Positions 35,937 through 44,607 of a stretch of DNA of 64,000 bases are shown here, in pieces; the first letter of the stretch is position 1; each line of letters opens with the position of its first letter. The stretch lies in assembly GCA_947380285.1 (NCBI GenBank), contig CANCQD010000001.1, positions 1-64,000 on the forward strand, given 5' to 3'. This DNA is from Burkholderiaceae bacterium. GTDB lineage: Bacteria; Pseudomonadota; Gammaproteobacteria; Burkholderiales; Burkholderiaceae. The position numbers and the translations under genes were made by a program. The notes under the pieces were generated by a model. It had not been told where the DNA came from. It did no database searches and saw only the letters and a program-made list of their open reading frames with translations.

Positions 35937-37073
35937 TTATCGGCAGATATTTTGGAAAATATCTAAGGCGCAATTTAAGCGACTTCTTTGGGTTCCAAAA
36001 TTGAGTCTGACAAATTGATCCATACCAAATTGTCTACCTGGGGATGTAGCTAGGCCGGCATCCAGTAAAAGTTGATGGGGATTTTGATTCTGAAGTCCGC
36101 TGCAATCAATCCATGCCAAGTAGCTACCCTCCATCTTGTCTACCCTTAATCCAGCAATGCTACCAAGCCTTTCTTGAATCAAGTCCCGATTTTTTCTCAG
36201 GTACTTAATTAACTCTTTTCTCCAAGGTTCTCCTTCCTTGATTGCTGCCATTGTTGCTGTATAGGCAAATAAAGATGGTGGAGCAATTGTCTGATGAAGG
36301 CCGACCTGTATTGACTTGCGCAATACTGGGTTTTCTGCAACCGCCCAGGCAAGGCCGATCCCAGGGATGTTAAAAGTCTTATTCAACGACATTAAGGTGA
36401 TAGTTTTTTCTGAAATTGCTTTGCTAATGCTAGCAAGCGGGATGTGTTGCTTATCTTCAGACAGCACAAGACCGGCATGAATTTCGTCAGAGCAAATCCA
36501 TAAATTATTTTGAATACAAAAATTACCAAACTCTTTTAGTTCTTCCCGGGTAAACACGGTAGAGCCTGGATTTTGGGGGTTACAAAATAAGGCTAATTTT
36601 GTCTTTTCAGTAACTAGGCCCGGAAATTGATTGCTTGGCAAAACCCAGCGACCAGCCTTTAATATAAGCTGCATTTCTTGAGGCAGTCTATCCGCGCTAG
36701 AGCAAGCAAGACGTAAGTGGTGGTATACGGGATTGGGAATGAGAACACCATCCCCTTTGTTGGTGAGTTGCTGGACGGCCGTATAAAGTCCAGAGACAAC
36801 ACTAGGTAGGATAACAATCCAATCAGGATCGACAGACCATTGGTACTGTTCTTGTAGGTAATCCGCAATCATCCTATTCATGTGATGGGGAGTATGGGTA
36901 TAGCCATAAATACCCTGTTGGACCCTGCTATTTAGGGCTTCAATCACGCAGGGTGGGGACTGAAAGTCCATATCTGCGACCCATAAAGGTAGAACCTCTT
37001 TACTATCAGCGCCATCCCAGCGAATGGAATCCGTCTCTAGTCGATCGGTGAGAATATCAAAATCAAATACCAT
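35937..37073 (-). CDS. patB: PatB/MalY-type PLP-dependent C-S lyase (possible EgtE)
   Basis: 378 aa from the ATG at 37073; a TTG three codons earlier is also in frame. Fold-type I aminotransferase signatures: LPLWVADMDFQSPP, IYGYTHTP, FCNPQNPGSTVFTREEL, DEIHAGLVL (PLP-contacting Asp) and MSLNKTFNIPGIG with the Schiff-base Lys. PatB/MalY enzymes split C-S bonds of cystathionine-like substrates. Here the start overlaps the end of egtB by 11 bases. The third gene of an egtD-egtB unit would be expected to do the EgtE step, cleaving the sulfoxide intermediate to ergothioneine (inference). Confidence 0.9.
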   Translation of the reverse strand: MVFDFDILTDRLETDSIRWDGADSKEVLPLWVADMDFQSPPCVIEALNSRVQQGIYGYTHTPHHMNRMIADYLQEQYQWSVDPDWIVILPSVVSGLYTAVQQLTNKGDGVLIPNPVYHHLRLACSSADRLPQEMQLILKAGRWVLPSNQFPGLVTEKTKLALFCNPQNPGSTVFTREELKEFGNFCIQNNLWICSDEIHAGLVLSEDKQHIPLASISKAISEKTITLMSLNKTFNIPGIGLAWAVAENPVLRKSIQVGLHQTIAPPSLFAYTATMAAIKEGEPWRKELIKYLRKNRDLIQERLGSIAGLRVDKMEGSYLAWIDCSGLQNQNPHQLLLDAGLATSPGRQFGMDQFVRLNFGTQRSRLNCALDIFQNICR

Positions 37074-38301
37074 CTTTAGCAAGCCTCAAGCCTGTCATTT
37101 GCCAACGAGCCTGTGTTGGGAAAAAATTACGATAGGTCATTCTAGAATGACCCTCAGACGTATATATAGAGCTTCCCCTGAGAACCATCTGGTTAACCAT
37201 AAATTTACCGTTATATTCACCTGCAATACCACCCCATGCTTGATAGCCAGGATAAGGACTGTAGTGACTACTAGTCCATTGCCAGACTCTGCCAAATAGA
37301 TCGTTGCCGGGTTCAGAATATGACTGAGCAAATGACTCCCACTCAAATTCAGTGGGAAGGCGAGCTCCAGCATAGTCAGTTAGGTTTTGACTGGCCCAGC
37401 GCGCAAAGGCATCTGCTTCAAAATAGCTAATATTTGATACTGGCGCATGAAGATCCAGCGGTGTATTGCCATTCAGTGAAAAGCGGAATTTTTGATGCCG
37501 TTCATCTTCATTCCAGTACAGCGGTGTAGAAATCTTTTCTGTCTGCAGCCATGCCCATCCAGCATCTAGCCACCACTGAAAATTTTGGTAGCCACCATCT
37601 TCAATGAATTGAAGCCATTCTGAATTACTGACGAGTCGATTGCCTATGGAGTGAGTCTGATTGAGGGTGGAATGTTTCGGTCCTTCATTATCAAAATGAA
37701 ACCCATTGCCTTCATGTCCAGCTTGAACTAAGCCGCTGATACCTTCTATCCATTGGAATGGCTTGTGAACTGAGGGGGCATCACTATTCTGAGGGGCGTA
37801 GATTGGCCATAGTGAGTTGCTGAAAAAAAGATGATGAATGTCCGTCAACAGTAACTCTTGATGTTGCTGCTCATGGTTTATTCCAAGCTGTATGAGCCAT
37901 AGTAGTTCTTCAGAATCTTTTTCTTTAAGGAGAGCGCTCACTCTGTCTTCAATATTTTTACGCCATTCAAGCACTTCTAGCAAAGAAGGGCGCGTTAAAA
38001 GACCGCGCTTGTTACGCGGATGTTTATCCCCGACCCCGTTGTAATAGCTATTAAATAAAACTGCGAATGCAGGATTCCAGTAGGAAAAGTTTTTTTCAAA
38101 AGGCTTGAGGATCATCACCTCGTAGAACCAAGTGACATGGGCTAAATGCCACTTAGCGGGACTTGCGTCTTCCATGGACTGGGATTGGCAGTCTTCTGGA
38201 CTCAAATTTGCGATGAGATCTGTTGAGTGCTTTCTAGAGCGATGAAATTGCTCTAATAACTCATCTGCTGCGGGTGATTGATAGGAAGTGTTATTGAGCA
38301 T
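37063..38301 (-). CDS. egtB: Ergothioneine biosynthesis sulfoxide synthase EgtB
   Basis: 412 aa. The N-terminal DinB-like domain holds the three-His iron site, H-x3-H-x-E in INHEQQHQEL (about 142) plus the earlier His in AKWHLAHVTW. The C-terminal formylglycine-generating-like domain (about 190-400) contains RLPTEFEWE and GRVWQWTSS. EgtB joins oxygen-dependently a thiol donor to trimethylhistidine. No egtA or egtC gene is present, so cysteine itself may be the sulfur donor, as in egtA/egtC-less EgtB types (inference). It overlaps egtD by 11 bases. Confidence 0.93.
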   Translation of the reverse strand: MLNNTSYQSPAADELLEQFHRSRKHSTDLIANLSPEDCQSQSMEDASPAKWHLAHVTWFYEVMILKPFEKNFSYWNPAFAVLFNSYYNGVGDKHPRNKRGLLTRPSLLEVLEWRKNIEDRVSALLKEKDSEELLWLIQLGINHEQQHQELLLTDIHHLFFSNSLWPIYAPQNSDAPSVHKPFQWIEGISGLVQAGHEGNGFHFDNEGPKHSTLNQTHSIGNRLVSNSEWLQFIEDGGYQNFQWWLDAGWAWLQTEKISTPLYWNEDERHQKFRFSLNGNTPLDLHAPVSNISYFEADAFARWASQNLTDYAGARLPTEFEWESFAQSYSEPGNDLFGRVWQWTSSHYSPYPGYQAWGGIAGEYNGKFMVNQMVLRGSSIYTSEGHSRMTYRNFFPTQARWQMTGLRLAKDGI

Positions 38302-39238
38302 AGATCACTGCGAAATAGTTTTTTGGATCGGTCCAGATTTGGGTGGACTCAAAACCTGCATCTTTCAATAACTGCTTGATCGATTCAATAGTGTACTTAT
38401 GAGAATTCTCAGTGTGTATCAGTTCACCCTTTTTAAAGCTTCTAGACTTTCCTGGCCATGAGATTGTCACATCTTCAAGCGCTTCTAGAAAGAGTTCGAC
38501 CCTATTTTCTGCGTGATTAATGACGACTCGATGGCTGAACTGCTCCACCCTGAAATTAGAGCCTAGATGTGAGTTGATTGACCTCAGAATATTCAGATTA
38601 AAGGCGGCAGTGACTTTCAGGGGGTCATCATATGCTGCCGTCAGCACAGATTCATCTTTCATTAAGTCAACGCCAATTAATAAACCGCCATCAATAGCTT
38701 GATTTTTAATTTGACTAAGCAGCTGGAGTGCTTCGGTTTGTAGAAAATTACCAAGGCTAGAGCCTGGATAAAAGAAGGTTCTTTTGGTTCCAGCAACAGA
38801 GTTAGGAATTGTCAGTTGCTTGGAAAAATCCATGCCCATGCATCGCATTTCAATTTGTGGATACTTTCCCGCTAGTTTCTTAACTGCATCTTGTAGATAT
38901 TCAGCTGAAAAATCAATGGCTAGATAGTTAGACGGTTTTAGAGATTTAAAAAAGAATTCTGCTTTTTGACAATTTCCGGCACCTAAATCGATAAGGGTGC
39001 CACCAATCCCCACTGCCTCTGCAATTTGACCTTGATATTGAGTAAAAATATTTTTTTCTGTATTGGTTGGGTAATACTCTGGTAGCAAGGTAATAGCAGT
39101 AAAGAGATGTGAGCCTAAAGGATCATATAAAAACTTTGGAGAAATAGAAGCGCAGTCAGCCAGTAAACCCAACTCGATCTCAGGAATAAAGTTATGAGAA
39201 ATTGTGGCGGTATCTACTAAGGTGGTGGGTATTTGCAT
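38291..39238 (-). CDS. egtD: L-histidine N-alpha-methyltransferase EgtD
   Basis: 315 aa. It belongs to the DUF2260/EgtD methyltransferase group: PKFLYDPLGSHLFTAITLLPEYYPT (about 33-57), SAM-binding LIDLGAGNCQKAEFF, AIDFSAEYL, and FYPGSSLGNF. It trimethylates histidine to hercynine with SAM in the cytoplasm, the first step of ergothioneine biosynthesis. It is the first gene of the leftward egtD-egtB-patB operon, preceded by an intergenic stretch of 95 bases shared with the DUF427 gene. Confidence 0.95.
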   Translation of the reverse strand: MQIPTTLVDTATISHNFIPEIELGLLADCASISPKFLYDPLGSHLFTAITLLPEYYPTNTEKNIFTQYQGQIAEAVGIGGTLIDLGAGNCQKAEFFFKSLKPSNYLAIDFSAEYLQDAVKKLAGKYPQIEMRCMGMDFSKQLTIPNSVAGTKRTFFYPGSSLGNFLQTEALQLLSQIKNQAIDGGLLIGVDLMKDESVLTAAYDDPLKVTAAFNLNILRSINSHLGSNFRVEQFSHRVVINHAENRVELFLEALEDVTISWPGKSRSFKKGELIHTENSHKYTIESIKQLLKDAGFESTQIWTDPKNYFAVIYAQ

Positions 39239-39333
39239 GAATTTTTTATGACAGAATAAACATTAAAGTCGTGAATCTTTATACAGCATAAAGTTAATAT
39301 TTGCTTTATGCTAAATCCATACGAGGAGATGGT

Positions 39334-39615
39334 ATGAAAGCAATTTGGAATAATGAAGTTTTAGCCGATTCAGGTGCAACTATTGTGGTGGAGGGAAATC
39401 ATTACTTTCCGCCGGCAAGTTTGAATATGTCTTTTTTTAAGAAGTCAGAAAAAAATACAGTGTGCTCTTGGAAAGGTACTGCCAGTTACTATGATGTAGA
39501 AGTCAATGGTCAATCTAATGCTGATGCAGCTTGGTACTATCCCGAGCCTAAATCAGCCGCAAGTAATATTGCTGGGTATATCGCTTTTTGGAAAGGCGTG
39601 CAAGTAACTGAGTAA
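39334..39615 (+). CDS. DUF427 family protein
   Basis: 93 aa from the ATG at 39334, which has GAGGAGAT 5 bases upstream. The sequence matches DUF427: MKAIWNNEVLADSGATIVVEGNHYFPP near the start, then SWKGTASYYDV and AWYYPEPKSAASNIAGYIAFWKGVQV. The family is a small beta barrel with unknown function, often near stress or photolyase genes. It is divergent from the ergothioneine operon and has its own terminator. Confidence 0.9.
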   Translation: MKAIWNNEVLADSGATIVVEGNHYFPPASLNMSFFKKSEKNTVCSWKGTASYYDVEVNGQSNADAAWYYPEPKSAASNIAGYIAFWKGVQVTE

Positions 39616-39636
39616 TCTGAGCTTACTCAGATTTTT
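39615..39636 (+). terminator. Terminator after the DUF427 gene
   Basis: A 7-bp stem ATCTGAG/CTCAGAT with CTTA loop and five T. It begins at the last base of the stop codon. Confidence 0.8.
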
Positions 39637-39686
39637 GGACCACTTTTCGATGCTGCATGGGACTGATTGGGGCGCAGGCTCGATTT

Positions 39687-40382
39687 TTACCAAGGTAATT
39701 TTTCGCCTGAGTATGTCAGAAAACTTCCCGAATCTTCTTTGTTTACATTTGCCAGGACATTAAACATATCGCTCACGGCTTCTAGTGGATCTCTACCAAT
39801 TTGTTGGCCCCGAAAAGGTTGCGACAATCCAGACTTAACAGTGCCAGGGTGAAGGGCAATCAAGGCAATATTAGGCTTTGTTCTTGCAAATTCAATAGAG
39901 GCTGTTTTCAAGATCATATTTAGTGCAGCTTTAGATGCTCTATAGCTATACCAGCCACCGAGGCGGTTATCTTCAATGCTGCCTACCTTGGCGGAGAGTG
40001 TTGCCATGACTCCATGCTTTGGATCTAAGAGTTTTGAGAAGTGCTTTATTGTTAAAGCGGGACCAATGGTATTGGTGTTGAACATTTCGCTTAATTGAGT
40101 CTGGTTTAAATCATCCAGTTTCTTTTCGGGCATCCATTGTTCAGAGTGCAAGACTCCAATCGTATTAATGATTAATTGAAAAGGCCCTAACTCAGCCAAA
40201 CTCTTTGCGGATGCTTCAATAGTCTCAGGATGATGGTAGTCAATTGCATGAGAGGAATTGCGATGAATGCCAATTACCTTGTTGCACGATGGGAGATCTT
40301 CTAGAAGTTTCACAAAATGCGATCCAATAGTGCCCGATGCTCCAATGACAAGGGCGCTGAATGGATTTGGAAGTAAGCTCAT
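39687..40382 (-). CDS. Short-chain dehydrogenase/reductase
   Basis: 231 aa. A Rossmann start ALVIGASGTIGSHF (about 11-24), the NAG-equivalent INTIGV, a Ser in LSAKVGSI and the catalytic Y-x-x-x-K in YSYRASKAALNM. These place it in the classical SDR family, near CsgA-like or YciK-like single-domain members. Substrate unknown. It stands alone, convergent with the DUF427 gene. Confidence 0.9.
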   Translation of the reverse strand: MSLLPNPFSALVIGASGTIGSHFVKLLEDLPSCNKVIGIHRNSSHAIDYHHPETIEASAKSLAELGPFQLIINTIGVLHSEQWMPEKKLDDLNQTQLSEMFNTNTIGPALTIKHFSKLLDPKHGVMATLSAKVGSIEDNRLGGWYSYRASKAALNMILKTASIEFARTKPNIALIALHPGTVKSGLSQPFRGQQIGRDPLEAVSDMFNVLANVNKEDSGSFLTYSGEKLPW

Positions 40383-40533
40383 AAAAACCTTTTAAACCGT
40401 TAATTAAGTTCAGTGTATTCAAGAGACTTTAGCGCAGTTCGACTAAGTAGGTACGCATCAAGCTTAGTCTTGTCACCACTTTATCCATTAGCTTGCTATG
40501 CTTAGGGTTGTTTGCATATCTGGGATGTAGCAA

Positions 40534-41220
40534 GTGAATATCAATTCTGATTACAGCAAGAGAGTAGTTATAAACCACCATGATTTACCTTGGGTGTCTA
40601 GTCCTGAGCAGGGGGTTGAAAGACGCATGCTCGATCGCATAGGTGATGAGGTAGCAAAGGCAACTTCTATTGTGCGTTATCAGCCTGGAACCCAATTTAA
40701 AACTCACACCCATGAATTTGGTGAGGAGATCTTGGTCTTAGATGGAGTCTTTAGTGATGAGTCGGGCGACTATTCTGCCGGCACCTATCTAATGAATCCG
40801 CCAGGATCCTCCCATGCTCCATTTAGCAAGACTGGTTGCACTCTTTTTGTGAAGTTACGACATCTTGGTCCAGATCAAGTGGAGCGAGAGGTCATCGATA
40901 CCAAAACTGCCCCTTGGTACCAAGGTATGGTCCCAGGTCTTCATGTAATGCCGCTAATGCTGCAGGGTAGTGGCTCAACCTTGGTTCGTTGGGCGCCCCA
41001 AACGTATTTCAATCCTCATAAACATTATGGTGGCGAAGAAATCTTTGTAGTTGATGGGGTATTTGAGGATGAGCATGGGCGCTATCCAGCTGGCTCATGG
41101 ATAAGAAGTCCTCATATGAGCCTGCATCAGCCATTTAGCAAAGAGGGCTGCACCATCTTTGTAAAGACAGGGCATTTGCTTGAGGGTGGTGATAGCCAGC
41201 AAGCTGCTTACTATCGCTAA
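40534..41220 (+). CDS. Double cupin protein, ChrR-like
   Basis: 228 aa from a GTG start. Two homologous cupin halves are visible: residues about 1-115 (HTHEFGEEILVLDGVFSDE) and about 120-225 (HKHYGGEEIFVVDGVFEDE). Each ends with a similar PFSKxGCTxFVK segment. The His/Glu pattern is that of ChrR-type cupins, which bind zinc and, in ChrR itself, sense singlet oxygen as an anti-sigma factor. No partner ECF sigma factor gene is adjacent, so the function is open. Confidence 0.85.
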   Translation: MNINSDYSKRVVINHHDLPWVSSPEQGVERRMLDRIGDEVAKATSIVRYQPGTQFKTHTHEFGEEILVLDGVFSDESGDYSAGTYLMNPPGSSHAPFSKTGCTLFVKLRHLGPDQVEREVIDTKTAPWYQGMVPGLHVMPLMLQGSGSTLVRWAPQTYFNPHKHYGGEEIFVVDGVFEDEHGRYPAGSWIRSPHMSLHQPFSKEGCTIFVKTGHLLEGGDSQQAAYYR

Positions 41221-41239
41221 TTCAGCTTTTTTACTACGC

Positions 41240-41815
41240 TTATGGGCTAGGATAAATCTGGTGAGATAAATACTGACCATTCTTATTTACCTTTACTAAG
41301 ACCATATCCCCCACGTTGACTACTTTTCCTGTATAGGCCTGTATATTGACGTGGTGAGTCACCAGAATCAGTGGTGCTTTGTTAGTGTTATTGAGTTTGG
41401 ATTGAATTAATTTCTCTAGTTCTTTGGTTTGCTGTTTTTCAAGACTCATATCATCGAAGAATGAACCAAGGGCTGGGGAGATCTGTACAGATCCTTTATT
41501 GAGTAGTTTGGCTGTATCTATACAGCGGCACCATGGGCTGCTAATGATGTTTGCAGATGTAATCCCCTGTTTGTTTAGCCACCCCCCTATAAGGACCGCC
41601 TGTTTTTTCCCATAGTCCCCAAGATTTCTTTGGGTGGAACATTTATCTAGTTGGTAGCCTGCAGGGTCGCCATAGCCAGGAGCATCTGCATGCCGCATGA
41701 GCAGAACATGCTGACCATCATTTAAATCGCTAGCTAAATTAGCGCTTGCCGACAGAGGAAAAAGACTCAATGTAATGCTCGCCACTGTAGAGATCAGGAT
41801 GTTGATCAATTTCAT
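41240..41815 (-). CDS. Exported histidine phosphatase family protein
   Basis: 191 aa from the ATG at 41815, which is preceded by CAGGAC at a good distance; a further ATG nine codons upstream is possible. A signal peptide (cleavage near ASA-NLA) precedes the RHG-type motif VLLMRHADAPG, then SSPWCRCIDTAKLL and a second His in VTHHVNI. It is a periplasmic branch-2-like phosphatase or pyrophosphatase of unknown substrate. Confidence 0.85.
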   Translation of the reverse strand: MKLINILISTVASITLSLFPLSASANLASDLNDGQHVLLMRHADAPGYGDPAGYQLDKCSTQRNLGDYGKKQAVLIGGWLNKQGITSANIISSPWCRCIDTAKLLNKGSVQISPALGSFFDDMSLEKQQTKELEKLIQSKLNNTNKAPLILVTHHVNIQAYTGKVVNVGDMVLVKVNKNGQYLSHQIYPSP

Positions 41816-41852
41816 AGCTGATGTCCTGTTGAGTTTATGCATTGAATAAAGC

Positions 41853-42239
41853 CTAGCTTCTCAATTTTGATAAGGCTTCCTGGTCAAGACTTAGTCTAAC
41901 GCCAAGTGAACCAGAGTGTTTGTTAACGGGTGATTTTCTAAGGCTGATTTCTAGGGATTGGATCTGAGAGTAGCCAGCACAGACTGTAACAATCCTACTC
42001 ATCAATCTTTCCTGAGTTTCATAATGACAATCACTAGCTAGCCTCGTAATATCTAAGACTAGAGGATCATAATCAAAGACATGACTCATCTTATCCTCAG
42101 CAATTAGAACTAGATTCGAGTCAACCCAAAGGGTGAGATCCAGTAAATGACTATCGGGGATGATGTCACCAGTCTTGTATGTCCCAATCTGAGTTTCAAT
42201 TTTGAGGTCACGTAATTCGATAGATGCTTTGCAAGACAT
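41853..42239 (-). CDS. folB: Dihydroneopterin aldolase-like protein (FolB family)
   Basis: 128 aa with the FolB/tunnelling fold layout: IELRDLKIETQIGTY near the start, DYDPLVLDITRLASD, ETQERLMSRIVTVC and a final LEISLRKSP. The aldolase Glu and Lys appear to be at the usual sites (Glu of ETQERL and Lys of LRKSPV). It acts in folate synthesis, converting dihydroneopterin. It lies 10 bases after the renalase-like gene, likely in one transcript with it. Confidence 0.8.
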   Translation of the reverse strand: MSCKASIELRDLKIETQIGTYKTGDIIPDSHLLDLTLWVDSNLVLIAEDKMSHVFDYDPLVLDITRLASDCHYETQERLMSRIVTVCAGYSQIQSLEISLRKSPVNKHSGSLGVRLSLDQEALSKLRS

Positions 42240-42249
42240 AATGTGAGCC

Positions 42250-43260
42250 TTATGGATTTAATGCTGTTGCTGAAATATTTATTGCACTTGCTAATTGATA
42301 GCCACTTAACCAAGCTCCCTCAACTCTGCCGCCATTGAGCCAATCACCACATAGACTGAGTTTGCTATCTTTATTAAAAATACATCCCATTTCTGAATGG
42401 ATTGCGCCGCTTGCATAACGCCAGCGATGGATAGCCATTTCAGCATTCATGCAATCTAAACCTAGTTTCTTTGCAGACTCTAAAATAAGCTGGCTAGCCT
42501 CTTCTTTATCAAGCTCAATCCATTGCTGACTCCATTGAGGGTTGGCATGTATAGTCCAGGTTTCTTGACCGGTACGCCCGGGCTTAGAATGATTTTTAGA
42601 GATCCAGCTGATGATTTCATTATTGATGAAGGCTGCATCAAAAGGCATATTGGCGTTCTCTGAAAGCCGCACGATCACTGTCCAGCAGCCTTGCATATTT
42701 ACGCTAGAGCAAAGTGCTTCAATGGAGTGATCTACTGATTTGGTAAGTGCGCGGGCCTGAGGCGCAGGAATTGCCAGTACTAAATAATCAAAGGATTGGG
42801 CAATGTCGCCACTCTCTAAGCTATGGAGAATCCATTTCCCATGTTGTTGATAAATTTTATCGATGGTCTGATTACATTCAATCGATAACTTATCGGCTAA
42901 ATATTTCCCAGGTGAGTTCATGGCAGGAACGCCTACATAACGACTATCTTTGGAGTTGCTTTCATGCCATTGATTGGCTTTATATACATTTAAGCGAGGA
43001 TGCCAGGCGGCTGCTACACCCGCCTTCATCCAAGTATTTAACACCTCAATAAATAGTGGATCTCTTGCTGTGAAATATTGAGCCCCATGATCTGCAGACC
43101 ACCCATCACCATTACGAGTGCTCATACGACCGCTTGGTCCGCGACTCTTTTCATATACCTGGACTTGAAAGCCCAGAGCCTGCAATCTAGTCGCGCAGCT
43201 AAGACCTGCTATACCTGCACCAATAATAGCTACAGTAAATTTTGATGTAGGATCACTCAT
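42250..43260 (-). CDS. Renalase-like FAD-dependent amine oxidase
   Basis: 336 aa from the ATG at 43260, overlapping the alkB stop by 8 bases. An FAD-binding Rossmann start VAIIGAGIAGLSCATRL, followed by VYEKSRGPSGRMSTR, which is the renalase-type GR(M/L)(S/A)TR motif. The Asp/His-rich GWSADHGAQYFTA and a C-terminal LCGDWLNGGRVEGAWLSG complete the FAD pocket. Bacterial renalases oxidise wrongly reduced NAD(P) isomers; the present substrate is unproven. Confidence 0.88.
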   Translation of the reverse strand: MSDPTSKFTVAIIGAGIAGLSCATRLQALGFQVQVYEKSRGPSGRMSTRNGDGWSADHGAQYFTARDPLFIEVLNTWMKAGVAAAWHPRLNVYKANQWHESNSKDSRYVGVPAMNSPGKYLADKLSIECNQTIDKIYQQHGKWILHSLESGDIAQSFDYLVLAIPAPQARALTKSVDHSIEALCSSVNMQGCWTVIVRLSENANMPFDAAFINNEIISWISKNHSKPGRTGQETWTIHANPQWSQQWIELDKEEASQLILESAKKLGLDCMNAEMAIHRWRYASGAIHSEMGCIFNKDSKLSLCGDWLNGGRVEGAWLSGYQLASAINISATALNP

Positions 43261-43882
43261 CACAAGTATTCATATTTCTAAATGTCAGATTAATACGTAC
43301 TTCCGATACAGTTTTTGTTTTCAGCAATGCATGCTGCCAAAATTCTTGAGTGGGTGCATGCATGATCAAGGCGCTTCCATTGTCTAAAAAAAGCGATATG
43401 GTTTTCTTATCTTTTTTGTGGCGAAAGGCAAACTTCCGCCGTGCTCCTAGGCTCAGTGAGGCGATAGGGGAGTGAGGATTGAGTTCTTTTTCATCGTCGC
43501 TATGCCATCCCATGCCATCATTTCCGTCATGGTAGAGGTTTAGTAGGCAAGAATTAAAGCGAGTGTGTGATAGCTCCTCTATTCGGTCTTTAACTGATAA
43601 AAGCTCTGGGGTCCAGGCTTGGGGCTTCTTTTTAACTCCAGAGTAGGTGTAAGAGTGCTTTGGATCGCCAACCCAAGCTACCTTGCGGCGTGTAGTTATC
43701 GGCTTTCCAAACATGATGAGTCGATCCGGCTCCCATGTAAGTGATGATTGAAGTTGACCCATTAATTGAGCGGAGCTTTGCTCTGTATAGACCTTGGAAT
43801 AGTAGTGAGCGGATCCATTCATTGGCAATAGATTCCAAGCGCCGTCACTGAAAGGCGTGTCAAATAATGTACTTTGCATCAT
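43253..43882 (-). CDS. alkB: AlkB-like alpha-ketoglutarate DNA repair dioxygenase
   Basis: 209 aa. Conserved parts are LLNLYHDGNDGMGWHSDDE (Fe ligands His and Asp), a nearby SLGARRKFAFRHK and a final RINLTFRN with the 2-oxoglutarate-binding Arg. The distal His is in ALIMHAPTQEFWQHAL. Size and order suit the AlkB-homologue group that acts on alkylated DNA bases in the cytoplasm. It overlaps the renalase-like gene, which suggests a shared operon. Confidence 0.9.
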   Translation of the reverse strand: MMQSTLFDTPFSDGAWNLLPMNGSAHYYSKVYTEQSSAQLMGQLQSSLTWEPDRLIMFGKPITTRRKVAWVGDPKHSYTYSGVKKKPQAWTPELLSVKDRIEELSHTRFNSCLLNLYHDGNDGMGWHSDDEKELNPHSPIASLSLGARRKFAFRHKKDKKTISLFLDNGSALIMHAPTQEFWQHALLKTKTVSEVRINLTFRNMNTCDE

Positions 43883-43962
43883 TTACCAATTTCAAGGTCA
43901 AGCGCTAGTGTCATAAAAACCCTAGAATAGTCTTAATCTCAATTTCTTGAAAAGGCGGGCTT

Positions 43963-44142
43963 ATGAAGACCCCAGACAAACGTTGTTGCGGTTCAGGCGT
44001 ATGCATTATTAATGATGCGGGTGAGTGCTGGTGTGGGCAAGTTTGGGATGGCGAAAAAATGGCTGCCCCCAGTTTAAATTTACTAACCAAGTTAGAAAGT
44101 ATTCAAGTATTGGATCCTAGCAAAGTTAAGTCGGGGTCTTAG
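43963..44142 (+). CDS. Small cysteine-rich protein, unknown function
   Basis: 59 aa from ATG with AAAGGCGGG 6 bases upstream. The first third carries five Cys in CCGSGVCIINDAGECWCG (about 8-25), an arrangement that could bind a metal or an Fe-S cluster; the rest is short and helical-looking. It has no signal peptide. It stands between two leftward operons and has its own strong ribosome binding site, so it is likely real. No family was recognised. Confidence 0.65.
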   Translation: MKTPDKRCCGSGVCIINDAGECWCGQVWDGEKMAAPSLNLLTKLESIQVLDPSKVKSGS

Positions 44143-44211
44143 GCTCAGTCTTTAAGCGGTTTTCTACATAGTCTGCATTAATAAGCCCAAGAGTGGCGAC
44201 ACTGCTTCTAT

Positions 44212-44589
44212 TTACGATAGCCTAACCAAAAGATAGATAAAAGTAATTAGCTGAAATAGGTTGATCACAACACTTGCCCCATGCAACAGATGAAAACGAC
44301 GGCTTTGCCCTTGATCTTTGGCTGCATTAATTTTTCCAGTCAAGTAAGAGAGGGTAAAGGCAAAGAGCAGGGCACAGATCGCTAGTAAGATTTTGCTGGT
44401 TCCATCGGGTGCTGTAAAAATACAGGCGGTAGTGATTAAGCCCAGGCAGGCATAGTATTTAGGAAAAAAGTTCCGGACATACTTGCTGGACCATTCGACT
44501 GGGAGCACCTTAAAAACAGTTGGTGCCACGACTACCGTAAAGAAAAGCATGATGCCAACCATGCCCGATAGTAGATAACTAGTAATCAT
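44212..44589 (-). CDS. DUF4149/TMEM205-like membrane protein
   Basis: 125 aa with four hydrophobic segments (about 3-22, 46-62, 67-85 and 105-122). The sequence VVVAPTVFKVLP near the start and FFPKYYACLGLI follow the DUF4149 pattern. Function unknown. It lies 18 bases behind the MpaB-like gene and is co-directional with it. Confidence 0.75.
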   Translation of the reverse strand: MITSYLLSGMVGIMLFFTVVVAPTVFKVLPVEWSSKYVRNFFPKYYACLGLITTACIFTAPDGTSKILLAICALLFAFTLSYLTGKINAAKDQGQSRRFHLLHGASVVINLFQLITFIYLLVRLS

Positions 44590-44607
44590 GATGTTTTTCT
44601 AAATAAA

